From Acidobacteriota bacterium (GTDB lineage Bacteria; Acidobacteriota; Terriglobia; Bryobacterales; Bryobacteraceae), in the NCBI GenBank assembly GCA_021787555.1, contig JAJYLS010000002.1, positions 1-53,889 of the forward strand: a DNA stretch of 53,889 nt, given 5' to 3'. Below the pieces are notes generated by a model. That model was not told the DNA's origin. It did no database searches and worked only from the letters and a program-made list of their open reading frames with translations. Below, one piece after another: positions 25,491 through 36,134 of this stretch. Positions within the stretch are counted from its first letter, which is position 1. Each line of letters begins with the position of its first letter. Position numbers and translations under genes: made by a program.

Positions 25491-26174
25491 ATGAAGGCGC
25501 TGCTGGTTGAGGACGATCGAAAGACGGCGATGTATCTGCGCAAGGGCCTCTCGGAGAGCGGCTTTGCCGTGGATGTGGCCGAGCGCGGGGACGACGGCCT
25601 CGACTTCGCTTTGAAAGGCCGTTACGATATCGTCGTGCTCGATATCATGCTGCCGGAGCGCGATGGATGGTCGGTTCTGGAGGAGCTGCGCCGATCCGGA
25701 AATCAGATCCCCGTGCTGATCCTCACTGCCCGCGACGCGGTGGAAGATCGGGTTAAGGGGCTGGAGTTGGGTGCCGACGACTATCTGGTGAAGCCGTTCG
25801 CATTCAGCGAACTGCTGGCGCGCATGCGGACCATTCTCCGGCGGGGCACGAAGGTACAACCGGCGATGCTGCGGCTGGCGGATCTGGAGATCGATTTCGT
25901 CCAGCACCGGGCTGTTCGCTCCGGCAAAAAGCTCGACTTGACTCCGAAAGAATTTGCGCTGCTCTCTCTATTGGTCCGGCGCCGGGGCGAGGTGCTGACC
26001 AGAACGGTGATCGCGGACCAGGTTTGGGGCTTGAATTTCGACAGCCACACCAACGTGCTGGATGTGCACATGCGGCGGCTGCGATCGAAAGTGGACGAGC
26101 CCTTCGAGCGCAAGTTGATCCAGACGGTACGCGGTGTCGGATATGTGGTGGAAGGACCTGCTGAAAGCGAATAG
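25491..26174 (+). CDS. CusR-type OmpR-family response regulator
   Basis: This response regulator (227 aa) has receiver residues D8-D9, phospho-acceptor D51 in [13 protein letters not shown] and K101 in DDYLVKPF, and a C-terminal winged helix with [15 protein letters not shown] and [10 protein letters not shown]. It resembles the CusR/heavy-metal branch of the OmpR family. It overlaps the cognate kinase gene, and the exporter genes follow on the same strand. It therefore probably controls the exporter in response to a periplasmic signal. The target metal or compound is not seen in the sequence. Confidence 0.88.
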   Translation: MKALLVEDDRKTAMYLRKGLSESGFAVDVAERGDDGLDFALKGRYDIVVLDIMLPERDGWSVLEELRRSGNQIPVLILTARDAVEDRVKGLELGADDYLVKPFAFSELLARMRTILRRGTKVQPAMLRLADLEIDFVQHRAVRSGKKLDLTPKEFALLSLLVRRRGEVLTRTVIADQVWGLNFDSHTNVLDVHMRRLRSKVDEPFERKLIQTVRGVGYVVEGPAESE

Positions 26175-27603
26175 GGCTCGTAATCGCGGTTGGTCCCTGG
26201 CCGGCCGCCTTACGGCATGGTACACGCTGGCGGCGCTGCTGCTGATTTCCTGCACGGCCGCGATTCTTTATTGGGCGCTCACTTCCAATATGAGCCGGGA
26301 GAGCGACCTATTCCTGGCCGATAAAGTACACGTTTTGCGCGCGATCCTGCGGGACCGCCCGAACGACTATTCGGCCCTGCGGGAAGAAGTGGAGCTGGAG
26401 TCGGCCGCCCGCCGCTATGAGCGATTTTACGTTCGCTTGATCGACGAGAACGGGAAGGAAAGGCTGAGCACGCCGGGCATGGACGGCTTGCTTGTGCCCA
26501 GGTTGTTCCCGGCGGCAATTGCGGCAAACGCCGAGCCCAACAGCCATGGTGCCGCAATCCGCTCGCTCACCGGCAGCCAGTTTTTCGCGGTTACCGCCCG
26601 GGCGGCGATCGGGCATTCCGATCACAGTTGGGTCGCTCAGATTGCCGTGGATCAGACCCGCGACGAGGCGCTCTTAGGCGCTTACCGGGAGTGGCTCTGG
26701 CTGGTGTTGGGCGCCGCTGTCGTGATCTGTCCTTTGATTGCCTACCGGATTGCCACGCAAGGTATCCGTCCGGTGCAAGAGATCACGAAGACGGCGGAAC
26801 GCACCGGTTCTCAAAACCTGAAGACGCGGATCGATCCCGCCGGATATCCCGTGGAGTTGGCTGCGCTGGCGCAGAAGTTCAACGCTATGCTCGACCGCCT
26901 CGAGGAAGCCTTTGGGCGGCTTTCGCGCTTTTCGGCCGACATCGCACACGAATTGCGGACGCCGGTGAATAATATCCGCGGCGAGGCCGAGGTGTCCTTG
27001 AGGAGGGGCCGCTCGCTGGAGGAATACCGCGAAGCCCTGGGTTCCTGCCTGGAAGAGAGCACCCACCTCTCCGAACTGATCGAGAGCCTGCTGTTTCTGG
27101 CGCGGGCTGAAAGCCCCGGGACGCACCTGGTGCGAGAGTCCGTACAGGTGGTCAAGGAGCTTGAAGCCGTGCGGGACTATTACGAACCGGTCGCCACGGA
27201 GTCGGGGGTCGCGCTCTCGGTGACAGCGCACGATGAAATCCAAGCGGACCTGGACCGCGTGCTGTTTCAGCGTGCGATAGCAAACCTGGTGGAGAACGCC
27301 GTCTCGCACACGCCGGCCGGCGGCAACGTTACTCTCGCTGCGCATGCCGATGACGGCTTCGTTCGTATCGATATCAGCGACACGGGCGAGGGAATTCCTC
27401 TGCAGCACCTTTCGCACGTATTCGATCGCTTCTACCGGGCCGACTCGGCACGCTCCTCGCGCGGCGGGCATATGGGGCTCGGGTTGGCGATCGTACAAGC
27501 GATCGTCGAGTTGCACGGCGGTTCGATCGATATTTCGAGCGAGCTCAGCCGCGGGACTTGCGTTAATGTGGCTCTGCCGGTGCGCGCGAGATCCGTGGGG
27601 TAG
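26143..27603 (+). CDS. CusS-type sensor histidine kinase
   Basis: The kinase (486 aa from ATG 26143; the frame is open to 26134) overlaps its regulator gene by about 30 bp. Helices are at residues ~22-47 and ~185-207 (numbered from 26134), with a periplasmic sensor domain between them, then a HAMP region. The H-box is [15 protein letters not shown] with H272 in that numbering. The ATPase domain has [19 protein letters not shown] and GLGLAIVQ. This is the layout of heavy-metal sensor kinases such as CusS, but metal-binding residues cannot be identified from this sequence. A 9-bp-stem hairpin follows at the stop codon, and the ABC exporter begins 160 bp later. Confidence 0.88.
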   Translation: MWWKDLLKANRARNRGWSLAGRLTAWYTLAALLLISCTAAILYWALTSNMSRESDLFLADKVHVLRAILRDRPNDYSALREEVELESAARRYERFYVRLIDENGKERLSTPGMDGLLVPRLFPAAIAANAEPNSHGAAIRSLTGSQFFAVTARAAIGHSDHSWVAQIAVDQTRDEALLGAYREWLWLVLGAAVVICPLIAYRIATQGIRPVQEITKTAERTGSQNLKTRIDPAGYPVELAALAQKFNAMLDRLEEAFGRLSRFSADIAHELRTPVNNIRGEAEVSLRRGRSLEEYREALGSCLEESTHLSELIESLLFLARAESPGTHLVRESVQVVKELEAVRDYYEPVATESGVALSVTAHDEIQADLDRVLFQRAIANLVENAVSHTPAGGNVTLAAHADDGFVRIDISDTGEGIPLQHLSHVFDRFYRADSARSSRGGHMGLGLAIVQAIVELHGGSIDISSELSRGTCVNVALPVRARSVG

Positions 27604-27643
27604 GCCTCGCGCCTGCGGCGCGTGGGCAGGCCAGGAGGCCTAC
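27600..27643. terminator. GC-rich hairpin after the kinase gene
   Basis: GTAGGCCTC (27600-27608) and GAGGCCTAC (27635-27643) pair perfectly over 9 bp with a 26-base loop that itself contains inverted GC-rich bases. The stem starts in the kinase stop codon. There is no T-run, so this may be a weak terminator, an RNA-stabilising structure or a repeat element. It would separate the two-component genes from the exporter genes. Confidence 0.4.
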
Positions 27644-27761
27644 TCCACACCAACTGACGAAATCGTAATCTTCGCGTCAGGCTTTCGTCATTCCCCGGTC
27701 ATTATGCTCAAGGATAGAGGGTGCCATAATCTCCCCGGCTGAATCGAGCGACGGCTTCGCG

Positions 27762-28453
<692 letters not shown>

Positions 28454-28457
<4 letters not shown>

Positions 28458-29545
28458 TACGCAGGTACCTGCTTCCTCTACTGTCGGTCATCGGCGCCGG
28501 CCTCGCGGTTGCGATGGTTATCCAGGACAACCGCACTCCGGCAGCGGCCCAGCCGGTGCCCGGCTATGCCACGCCGCCATTTTCTTCGTACATTTTCGGC
28601 CCCGGCATTGTGGAGGCCAGTACCGAAAACATCGCGGTCGGCACTCCGGTTTCGGGGATCGTGACGGAGATTTATGTCAAGTGGGGTGACCTCGTCAAGC
28701 GAGGAAACCCGCTGTTTAAGATTGACACGCGCGACCTCGAAGCTCAGTTGTTGCCGGCCACTGCCAAGGTCGAGGAGGCGGAAGGCTTGTTGACGCCGGC
28801 GGCGGACAAAGTGAAGGAGATCGAAGCGCAATTGCCGGTGGCCGAGGCAAACGTCAAAGTAGCGGAGGCAAACCTCGCGAAAGCCGCGAACCGGCTGAAG
28901 GTCGGCGAGGGTTTGGAACCGGGGGTGTCCATTAGCAGCGAGGACCTGGCGAACCGGCGTTTCGATGTAGATACCGCTAAGGCGGCGCTGGCATCGGCGC
29001 AAGCCCAAATCGAGCAGATCAAGCCCCAAATTGCATCGGCAGAAGCCCAGGTCCAGCAGGTTAAGGCGCAGATCGCATCGGCCAGAGCTCAAGTCGAGCA
29101 AATCAAGGCGCAGATCGCAATCCGTACGGTCCGGGCCCCGATTGCCGGCCGCATCCTGCAATGGAAGACGCGGCTCGGGGAGTATGCACAAAGCGGCTCT
29201 TCCGGCGCGCCGTTGGTGCTGCTGGGGAACGATACGACGCTGCATGTGCGCGTGGACATCGATGAGAACGATGCCTGGAAATTCCAGCCCTGCGCGCCGG
29301 CAGTGGCCTCCCTGCGGGGCAATCCTGAAATAAGGACGCCCCTGCGATACGTGCGAACGGACCCGGATGTAATCCCCAAGGCCCTGCTCACGGGCGATCC
29401 TGCACAACGCACGGACACCCGGGTCCTGCAAGTCATCTACAGCTTCAACCCCGCATCATTGCCTCTTTATGTGGGGCAACTGATGGACGTGTTCATCGAA
29501 GCGGCTCCAGAACCGTCCAAGAATGCGGCGGCGAGGAAACGTTAA
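28454..29545 (+). CDS. Periplasmic adaptor (HlyD/DevB-type membrane-fusion protein)
   Basis: This is a 363-aa adaptor linking the inner-membrane ABC permease to an outer-membrane factor. It has an N-terminal membrane anchor (LLPLLSVIGAGLAVAMVIQ) and a lipoyl-like half-domain (IAVGTPVSGIVTEIYVKWGD, LVKRGNPLFKIDTRDLEAQL). A long alpha-helical hairpin spans about residues 95-225, and the other half of the lipoyl domain has VRAPIAGRILQWKTRLGEYA. Residues 183-224 are three tandem 14-residue repeats of the pattern xAQxxQxKxQIASA. The hairpin length normally sets the reach to the TolC-like partner. It overlaps the ATPase gene by 4 bp and ends directly before the permease start. Confidence 0.85.
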
Positions 29546-30742
29546 ATGCTGCGGTTGGCCATGAAAATGCTGGTGGGCGATCGCGCGAAGTACGCGGGAT
29601 TGCTCTTTGGCATCAGCTTCACTTCCTTTCTGGTCACGTTCGCCTTGTCTTATTTGTGCGGCTTCCTGACACGCGGATTTGCTGTGGTTACGGAGAATCC
29701 GGCTGCGAATGTGTGGGTGATGGACCCGGCGGTCGAGTCAACCGAGCTGACCACTAACATTCCGGATTCGGCGCTGTCGCGCGTGCGCAGCGTGGCGGGC
29801 ATAGCATTCGCTGTGCCTCTCGCCTTCGCCACCGTGGATGCGCGATTTCCAAACGGCCGGTTTCAGTCGTTTCGGCTCATCGGCGTGGACGACGCGACGC
29901 TGTTTGGTCTTCCACCGCTCCAAGGCGGCATTTCCGCCACCGTGCTGCGCACTCCGGATGCCGGCGTCGTAGCTTCCGGCGGCACCGCCGGCAAGCTGGA
30001 AACGCCGGTTTCAAAGGCGGCCCAGTGGCCGTACGGAGGACCGCGCCTCGACGTACCTGCGCGGCGGTTGGCAGCAGGCGACGAACTGCTGGTGAACGAT
30101 CATCGCGTGGTCATCAGGGGCCTGGCGAAGTCCCTGCCCCGATACCCACCGAAGCCCCTCATGTACACCACGCTATCCAATGCCGCGCGCCTGCTGCCGC
30201 CGGAGCGACATTTGCTGACCTTTGTGCTGGCGCGGGCAGCGCCGGGGGTATCAGCGCGTGAACTGGCGACCCGGATCAAGGCACAGACAGGACTGAAAGC
30301 GCGCTCTTCCGCGGATTTCAAGGCCGATACGGTCAACTGGCTGTTGATCAACTCCGAGGACGTCGGGGACATGGCTTCGATGGTCTCCATCGCGATGTTG
30401 GTCGGATTTGGAGTCACCGGAGTTCTGCTGTTCATGTTCACGACGGACAGCCTGCGCCAATATGCCGTGCTCAAGGCGATGGGCGCGGATTCGCGGCTCC
30501 TGCTTAGCATGATTTTCGTTCAGTCCGGTCTGTGCGCGGTTTTGGGTACCGGTCTGGGGCTCGGCTTGTGCGCCGTCGTCGGCAAAATCGCGATGCTGGA
30601 ATTCGACTACCCATTCAGGATGATGTGGTTCACGCCGATTTTCGGGGGGCTCATGGTCATGATGGTGAGCGTGGTGGCCGCGGTCATCAGCGCGCGGCCG
30701 GTGCTGAAGCTCGAGCCCGGCGTGGTTTTTGCAGGACGTTAG
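29546..30742 (+). CDS. ABC exporter permease (DevC/FtsX-like)
   Basis: This 398-aa permease has an N-terminal helix (about 14-40), a large periplasmic domain (40-270) and three C-terminal helices (about 278-305, 325-350, 362-388). This is the FtsX/MacB/DevC topology. The cytoplasmic segment RQYAVLKAMGADSRLLLSMI is the typical coupling motif for the ATPase. It begins immediately after the adaptor stop codon (TAA then ATG). Together with the ATPase, adaptor and outer-membrane factor it makes a full three-component export path. The substrate is unknown. Confidence 0.85.
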   Translation: MLRLAMKMLVGDRAKYAGLLFGISFTSFLVTFALSYLCGFLTRGFAVVTENPAANVWVMDPAVESTELTTNIPDSALSRVRSVAGIAFAVPLAFATVDARFPNGRFQSFRLIGVDDATLFGLPPLQGGISATVLRTPDAGVVASGGTAGKLETPVSKAAQWPYGGPRLDVPARRLAAGDELLVNDHRVVIRGLAKSLPRYPPKPLMYTTLSNAARLLPPERHLLTFVLARAAPGVSARELATRIKAQTGLKARSSADFKADTVNWLLINSEDVGDMASMVSIAMLVGFGVTGVLLFMFTTDSLRQYAVLKAMGADSRLLLSMIFVQSGLCAVLGTGLGLGLCAVVGKIAMLEFDYPFRMMWFTPIFGGLMVMMVSVVAAVISARPVLKLEPGVVFAGR

Positions 30743-30755
30743 GGCGCGAAGGGCG

Positions 30756-32165
30756 ATGGAATCGATTCGGATACAGATCCTTGGGGTTGCCACGGTGCTG
30801 TGGTTGACCGGATGTGCCATCGAGCACTACACGCCGGCCCCCATTGCTCCCGCCGCGACCGCCTCGCGGTTTGAATCGCGGAGCCTCGCCGGCGCGGGCC
30901 TCCGGTCGTTCGAGGAGAAGAACCTGGGGCACCCGCTCTCGCCCTGGCCGCCCCAAAGTTGGGACCTGCAAACACTTTCGCTGGCCGCCTTGTATTTCAA
31001 TCCCGGGCTGGAATTGCCGCGGGCCCGCGTGGCCACAGCCCATGCAGCGATCACCACCGCCGGGGCCAGACCCAATCCCACGTTCGATCTGGTACCAGGC
31101 ATTCCCAGTCCCTATCTCCTGAGTCAGGACATACTCTTCATGATCGAGACCGCGGGGAAGCGGAGGAGCCGCGTTGAAGCCGCCCGGAGCCTGGACGAAG
31201 CGGCGCGACTCGCTCTGGCGGATTCCGCCTGGACCGTCATGATGGGCGTTCGCCAGGCACTGCTGAACTATCTGGTTGCGGCCCGGGGTGTGGAGCTACT
31301 GGGGTCCGAGGAGAAGGTGAGGGCCGACCAGGTTGCCATCCTGGAAAAGATACTGGCGGCCGGAGAAATCACGCGACTGAATGTGGACCCCGCGCGGATC
31401 GATCTATCGAAGACTCAAGTGGGCATCCGCACGGCCGAGGGCCAGCTTGCCGATGCGAAGGCCGCACTGGCGGCAGCCATCGGCCTTCCGCTCGCGGCCC
31501 TGGATGGCGCCACTTTCTCCTGGCCCCGCATGGACGCGCCTCCGGCCCCGGAATCGCTTGCCGTGGACCAGGTCCGGCGGGCCGCCGTGGTCAACCGCCT
31601 GGATATCCGGCGGTCGCTGGCGCAATATGCCGCCGCGGAGGGGAACCTGCGGTCCGAAATCGCCAGGCAATACCCTAATTTCAACATCGGCCCCGGATAC
31701 ACCTATGAAGAGCGGGACAGTTTTTTCACCGTGGGCTTTTCGACCACGCTGCCCATCTTCAACAGGAACCAGGGGCCCATCGCCGAGGCCGAGAGCCGCA
31801 GGAAAGAAGCGGCGGCCGCGTTTTTGCAGACCCAGGCACAGGCGATCGAAAAAAGCGAGCGGGCATTGGCGGTCTACCGAGCAGCATTGAAGGAAGCATC
31901 CGCGGCCCGGTCGTTATATGAACTTCAGGAATCTCAACTCCAGGCCGTTCAGCGGACAATCCGGGCGGGCGCGGATTATCGACTGAGCCTCGACGCGGTG
32001 GAAATTCAGCTTTCAATACTGGCGCGGGCGCGGCTCGACGCTTTGGCCCGCGCGCAGGCGGCGCTCGGTAATCTGGAGGATGCGGTTCAACGGCCGCTCG
32101 CACCTGGCGAAGCGTTCCCGGCGCCGGAGTCCCCGGCGATCGACAAATTGCCCGAGAACCGGTGA
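30756..32165 (+). CDS. Outer-membrane efflux lipoprotein (TolC/CusC-like)
   Basis: This outer-membrane factor (469 aa from ATG 30756) has a lipoprotein signal with lipobox LTGC (C20) followed by AIEHY. The body shows two repeated coiled-coil halves of the TolC/CusC type (e.g. VAILEKILAAGEITRLNVDP then ESQLQAVQRTIRAGADYRLS). The pattern FFTVGFSTTLPIFNRNQGPI is the family's conserved strand-helix block. It is 13 bp after the permease gene. The end is convergent with the URO-D-like gene with a 1-bp gap. Confidence 0.85.
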   Translation: MESIRIQILGVATVLWLTGCAIEHYTPAPIAPAATASRFESRSLAGAGLRSFEEKNLGHPLSPWPPQSWDLQTLSLAALYFNPGLELPRARVATAHAAITTAGARPNPTFDLVPGIPSPYLLSQDILFMIETAGKRRSRVEAARSLDEAARLALADSAWTVMMGVRQALLNYLVAARGVELLGSEEKVRADQVAILEKILAAGEITRLNVDPARIDLSKTQVGIRTAEGQLADAKAALAAAIGLPLAALDGATFSWPRMDAPPAPESLAVDQVRRAAVVNRLDIRRSLAQYAAAEGNLRSEIARQYPNFNIGPGYTYEERDSFFTVGFSTTLPIFNRNQGPIAEAESRRKEAAAAFLQTQAQAIEKSERALAVYRAALKEASAARSLYELQESQLQAVQRTIRAGADYRLSLDAVEIQLSILARARLDALARAQAALGNLEDAVQRPLAPGEAFPAPESPAIDKLPENR

Positions 32166-32166
32166 A

Positions 32167-33600
32167 TCAGAAACTCAGCACCAGGTGCCAGATGTAGAGG
32201 TACGCCAAGCCTTCGAGATTCTCCCATACGCCGCGGACGATTTCGGGGTCTCCCGGCAGCGGCGGCAGTTCCTGCATTTTCTCCTCGAAGCGCCGGCAAA
32301 CGCCGGGGCGCACTTTCGGCGCGCCGACCCAGGCCGGTACGCCCGTTCCGGCGGACGCAGGGGGCTCCGGCGCGAGCGTTGGAGCCCCGCCGTAAAAGCC
32401 GTATTCCCGCGTGGCGTCCGCCATGGCATTCAGATTTTCGATGGAAGCGTCATTCTGAATAATCGCGCTGGCATCCATGATGTAGCCGCCCTCCGCCCCG
32501 AGCGTCTCGATCAGCCTGCGGCACTCGGCGCGCACCTGCGCGGCGGTTCCGAATGAGAGGAGTGCGTTCTTCAAGCCCCCGCTCAGGCAAAACTTCCCGC
32601 CGAGAATGCGGCGGGCCGTGGCCGGGTCCGTCCGGTCCAGATGGAAGATGACGCTGCCCGTCGGCAGTTCCGAGAAGCGCTCCAGGTGCGCATCCCACTT
32701 GCCCTCGGCGTACATCAGCACCTGGGTGCCCTGCGCCCACAAGGCATCGAAGATGGGCCGCAGCGTCGGCCAGAAAATGGCTTCAAAGTGCTCGCGCGAA
32801 ATCAACGGGACGCAACTGCGGTGCATCCAGATGGGAATGGGCAGCAGGTGCGCGGGATCGGCGCTGGTCAGCGCCACATACGCCAGGTGCGGCATCAATG
32901 CCTCGCACGCGCGCAGCACTTTGTCCGGCATTTCCATCAGGTCGAATGCCAGTCCCATATAGCCGCGCAGCTTGTCGGCCAGGATATCGAGCGGCGCTTT
33001 GAGCATTCCGCAGATCGAGGACGGCATGCCGCACTCCCGGCGCATGCGCTCCACCTGCGGGCCGAAGGCGTTGAAGTAGCTCAGCATCGCCATTCCGCCT
33101 TTCACCAACGAGAGGTTGTGGCGATAGGATGCCGGCTCGCCTTTGGGGCTGATTTCCGTCGACACGCGCGGAAGCCACGTTTCATACAGGAACCGGACCG
33201 GGTCCTCGATGAGCTCGTCGTATTCCTCGCGCTTCATGAATGCGGCGGCTTCGGACGGCTCGCGATACTGGAACGCCACATCGGGCGGCACGTGGATCCC
33301 GGGCACGCCGTAGTAGCGCAGCCCCATCGCGTCCGTGAGCCCTGTCCAGACATAGACCATGTTGGGCACGGCGGCATCCCAGTCGAAATCCCGGCAGCAG
33401 CGAATCACCGCCTCGAACGCCTTGTTGTAATCGTGTGTGATTTCCTGGCACGTGAAGCCGGCGTACTTGCCGGTGATTTCGGCGGCCAACGGCCGCAGCG
33501 GCACGCGGTCCGGGGTGCCGTTCCGCATCGCCGTAACATACCGGCCCAGCCGTGCGGCATAGAGTTCTTCGAGGTTCCCTGCGGTGTGTGGGGCTGTCAT
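32167..33600 (-). CDS. URO-D/MtbA-like methyltransferase-family protein
   Basis: This 477-aa protein (ATG 33600; a longer frame reaches 33639) has the uroporphyrinogen decarboxylase / methylcobamide:CoM methyltransferase fold pattern. It has an N-terminal segment YVTAMRNGTPDRVPLRPLAA and a C-terminal GGYIMDASAIIQNDASIENL. Zn-dependent MtaA/MtbA enzymes have a His/Cys motif near the end. Here the corresponding area reads QVLMYAEGKWDAHL and offers neither ligand, so this branch may not bind Zn that way. Catalytic methyl transfer is therefore uncertain. Such genes recur in acidobacteria and planctomycetes near glycan and sulfatase genes. No corrinoid protein is encoded in the window. Confidence 0.7.
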   Translation of the reverse strand: MTAPHTAGNLEELYAARLGRYVTAMRNGTPDRVPLRPLAAEITGKYAGFTCQEITHDYNKAFEAVIRCCRDFDWDAAVPNMVYVWTGLTDAMGLRYYGVPGIHVPPDVAFQYREPSEAAAFMKREEYDELIEDPVRFLYETWLPRVSTEISPKGEPASYRHNLSLVKGGMAMLSYFNAFGPQVERMRRECGMPSSICGMLKAPLDILADKLRGYMGLAFDLMEMPDKVLRACEALMPHLAYVALTSADPAHLLPIPIWMHRSCVPLISREHFEAIFWPTLRPIFDALWAQGTQVLMYAEGKWDAHLERFSELPTGSVIFHLDRTDPATARRILGGKFCLSGGLKNALLSFGTAAQVRAECRRLIETLGAEGGYIMDASAIIQNDASIENLNAMADATREYGFYGGAPTLAPEPPASAGTGVPAWVGAPKVRPGVCRRFEEKMQELPPLPGDPEIVRGVWENLEGLAYLYIWHLVLSF

Positions 33601-33635
33601 TCCGAATTCTACAGTAGCCGGTAGCCGCCTCCAGT

Positions 33636-34109
33636 TCAACCGCCGGTCTGCTTTTCAGGCCGGCGAGTGTAGAGCCCGGTTTCCAGTTCCAGGGCGGCCA
33701 GCGAGAGGCCCACGTCACGAATGAAGAAGTACAGCGATCCGATCAGCGCGAAAAGCGAGAGGCCAAAGCACGGAATTGCCAGGTACTCGACGGCGATCCC
33801 GAGGATTTGGGAGGTAAACAGCAGCAGGACGGTGACCGCCACAAACAGTATGCTGAGCGACGCCAGAACGATGGCCAACCGCAAAATCCGCGCGCGCCGG
33901 TAGATGATCCGCACCTGCGCCAACAGCGATTCCTGGCGCGATGGCTCCTGCGCGGCTTCCAGATCCTTGAGCAAATCTCTCGTCCGGTCGATTACCTTGC
34001 TGTGGCGATTGGTCATGCTGAGGAGCAGCAAGCCCACGCCGGAAATCACGATTACGGGCGCGATGGACGCCGACAGGATGGTGACGAGTTGTGCGGGTGA
34101 TGTAGTCAC
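33636..34109 (-). CDS. DUF2721 membrane protein
   Basis: This 157-aa protein has three predicted transmembrane helices: about residues 8-32 (LVTILSASIAPVIVISGVGL), 76-97 (ILRLAIVLASLSILFVAVTV) and 103-130. A charged cytoplasmic loop between helices 1 and 2 carries SKVIDRTRDLLKDLEAA. This is the layout of DUF2721 proteins. No function is known for the family. It lies between the URO-D-like gene and the FAD oxidoreductase gene on the same strand. Confidence 0.75.
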   Translation of the reverse strand: MTTSPAQLVTILSASIAPVIVISGVGLLLLSMTNRHSKVIDRTRDLLKDLEAAQEPSRQESLLAQVRIIYRRARILRLAIVLASLSILFVAVTVLLLFTSQILGIAVEYLAIPCFGLSLFALIGSLYFFIRDVGLSLAALELETGLYTRRPEKQTGG

Positions 34110-34119
34110 GCAATTGTTA

Positions 34120-36066
34120 TCAAGTGTAGCAGCGGATCTCGAAGACGCGCGCCAGGCGGTCGCCGTTGGTCGCGCCGATTTCCAACCGGAGGCGGCGCAC
34201 CTCCAGAGCGTCGAACGTGTGCCGGCGCAGGCGTTGAAAATTGTTCTTCACCTCCGCCAAGACGTGCGCCGCGCCGTCCGCCGTGTATCCGGTGAGGGTG
34301 TAGTCGCGGACGGTCTCGGGTTGCGGCGCCCGCAGCATATTCACGTTCTGGCTTTCCAGCGCGCTCAAGGTGAGCTGCCGCTTGAAACCGGTGTCGAAGG
34401 TGATCTGCACCCGCCGCAGGCGCCGTGGATTATCCCAGGCAAGCTCGATCCATGCCGGCTTGCCTGCTTCCACCGGGGCGGCCCACTGGTGCAGTTCCAC
34501 GGGATCGCCGTGCCGGTCCGGAATGTTGCGGACAAATCCGTCGAGCACCAGGCGCGCCGCGGCGCCGCCTTCCTCGGCCGAGGCACTCGCTTTCGCGGAG
34601 CGTGCGAGGTCCAAAGGATCGCGGTTGGCGCGGCCTTTGATGGTCTGGTCGTCGCGCAGCAGCGTCTGCTGAAGTGCCTCCACCTGTTTGGGATCGTGCG
34701 CCAGCCCCCCAGGAAGCAGACCTCGCTCCACGCACTGCGCCGCCGCCGTGCCGATGGCCTGCCCCTCCACCGCGCACGTGGCCATCACCCGCGCGGATGT
34801 GAACGCGACATAGCTGGCGCTGATGTTGCGCCCGGCCATGAAAAGGTTGCGGATGTTGCGGCTGTACAGCGACCGCAGCGGGATGTCGTACACCTCCGGC
34901 GGGCGGACGGTGGTGTTCGGTGGAAGGTCGGGGCGGTCGAACCCTTCCGGCGGGTGCGCGTCCATGGCCCAGCCGCCGATGGCCACTGCGTCGGTGAATC
35001 CGCCGTGCATCAGGTCCTGCTGGGTCAGCACGTGGTCGCCCAAAAGGCGCCGGCTGCCGCGCTTGCCCGGCATCATACCCACCCAGTCCATGGCCCAGAA
35101 ACTGGCGTCCGGGAACTCGCCGCTGTTCTTGATATAGTCCCAGACGCCCATCACGATGGCCAGCAGTTCGAAGCGGATGCGCTCGTTATCTGCGATGATG
35201 TCGCGATCGCCGCCCCATTCAATCCACCAGTAGCCGTATTCCCAACTGTTGATATGCCGGTGAATGAGCTGCTCGCGGGTGATCTTGCGCGCCCATGCCG
35301 GCGCGGTGAACGGCATGTGGTGGTGGTAGAGCCGCGAGGTGAACAGGATGCTCGATCCCAGCGTGCGGTTGTCCGCCTTTTCCGGCGCGAGGCTTTCGTT
35401 GTACTCGGCGCGCGCGTCCCGGCCGACGCGCAGTTCGGCGCCGGCCTCCAGCCCCAGACGGGAATCGCCCGTGCAGTCGCAAAAAACCCTGGCGCGGATG
35501 CGATAGAGATGCTCGCTTTTGTCGCAGCGGGCGGCGACCTCGGTGACGATGCCGCCGTTGACCGTTGCGGCGTAGAGCGTAGTTTCCAGCAGCAGCGTGA
35601 TGTTGGGCTCGCTGACGAGCTTGTCGTACAGCAGCAGGTCCCAAAGCTCCCAGCAGCGCTGCGGATTGTTGACCGCATCGGCCAGGCGCAGTTCCTCGAT
35701 CAATCCGCCTTCCCGCCAACCGGGGCGTCCGGTATGCTGATTGGCGCCCACCACGTGCATCTTCACTTCGCTCGAGGAATTGCCGCCGAGGCGCGACCGG
35801 TCCTGGACGAGCACGACCTTCGCGCCGTTGCGCGCCGCGGCGAGGGCGGCGCACACTCCGGCGAGTCCTCCTCCGGCGACCAGCACGTCCGTTTCGAGAT
35901 GAACCAACCGCATGTGCCGTTCGGCCGGGGAGAACGGCGCGTCGGCCGGCGCCACGGAGTCGAACATCGGTTCGGGAGCGGGATTCTGTGCGCCGGCGGC
36001 ATCCGCGAGGACGATGAGGGAATAGCTCCCGAGTCCGAAACGGGTCAGGAAATCGCGCCGGTCCAT
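34120..36066 (-). CDS. Tat-exported FAD-dependent oxidoreductase with C-terminal sandwich domain
   Basis: This 648-aa protein has a twin-arginine start (MDRRDFLTRFGLGS). The FAD-binding region has VLVAGGGLAGVCAALAAARN, then DRSRLGGNSSSEVKM, as in the FAD_oxidored family of secreted dehydrogenases. Its late FAD-binding block is LFMAGRNISASYVAF. The C-terminal ~150 residues (after residue ~500) have short strands typical of a jelly-roll or discoidin-like carbohydrate-binding domain (AWIELAWDNPRRLRRVQITF). It is predicted to act on a secreted or periplasmic sugar. It is divergent from purU, with about 68 bp between starts. Confidence 0.78.
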   Translation of the reverse strand: MDRRDFLTRFGLGSYSLIVLADAAGAQNPAPEPMFDSVAPADAPFSPAERHMRLVHLETDVLVAGGGLAGVCAALAAARNGAKVVLVQDRSRLGGNSSSEVKMHVVGANQHTGRPGWREGGLIEELRLADAVNNPQRCWELWDLLLYDKLVSEPNITLLLETTLYAATVNGGIVTEVAARCDKSEHLYRIRARVFCDCTGDSRLGLEAGAELRVGRDARAEYNESLAPEKADNRTLGSSILFTSRLYHHHMPFTAPAWARKITREQLIHRHINSWEYGYWWIEWGGDRDIIADNERIRFELLAIVMGVWDYIKNSGEFPDASFWAMDWVGMMPGKRGSRRLLGDHVLTQQDLMHGGFTDAVAIGGWAMDAHPPEGFDRPDLPPNTTVRPPEVYDIPLRSLYSRNIRNLFMAGRNISASYVAFTSARVMATCAVEGQAIGTAAAQCVERGLLPGGLAHDPKQVEALQQTLLRDDQTIKGRANRDPLDLARSAKASASAEEGGAAARLVLDGFVRNIPDRHGDPVELHQWAAPVEAGKPAWIELAWDNPRRLRRVQITFDTGFKRQLTLSALESQNVNMLRAPQPETVRDYTLTGYTADGAAHVLAEVKNNFQRLRRHTFDALEVRRLRLEIGATNGDRLARVFEIRCYT

Positions 36067-36134
36067 GGGGCCATTTTAGTTCAGTTCAGCGATGCTCTCG
36101 CGGTCGCGCCGACGCGCTAACCTGATTGTGAGCC

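Noticed and set aside
33904-36120. A 738-residue plus-strand frame across the FAD oxidoreductase
   Set aside because: It is antisense to a clear FAD-binding protein and has no recognisable domain; the codon pattern belongs to the minus-strand gene.
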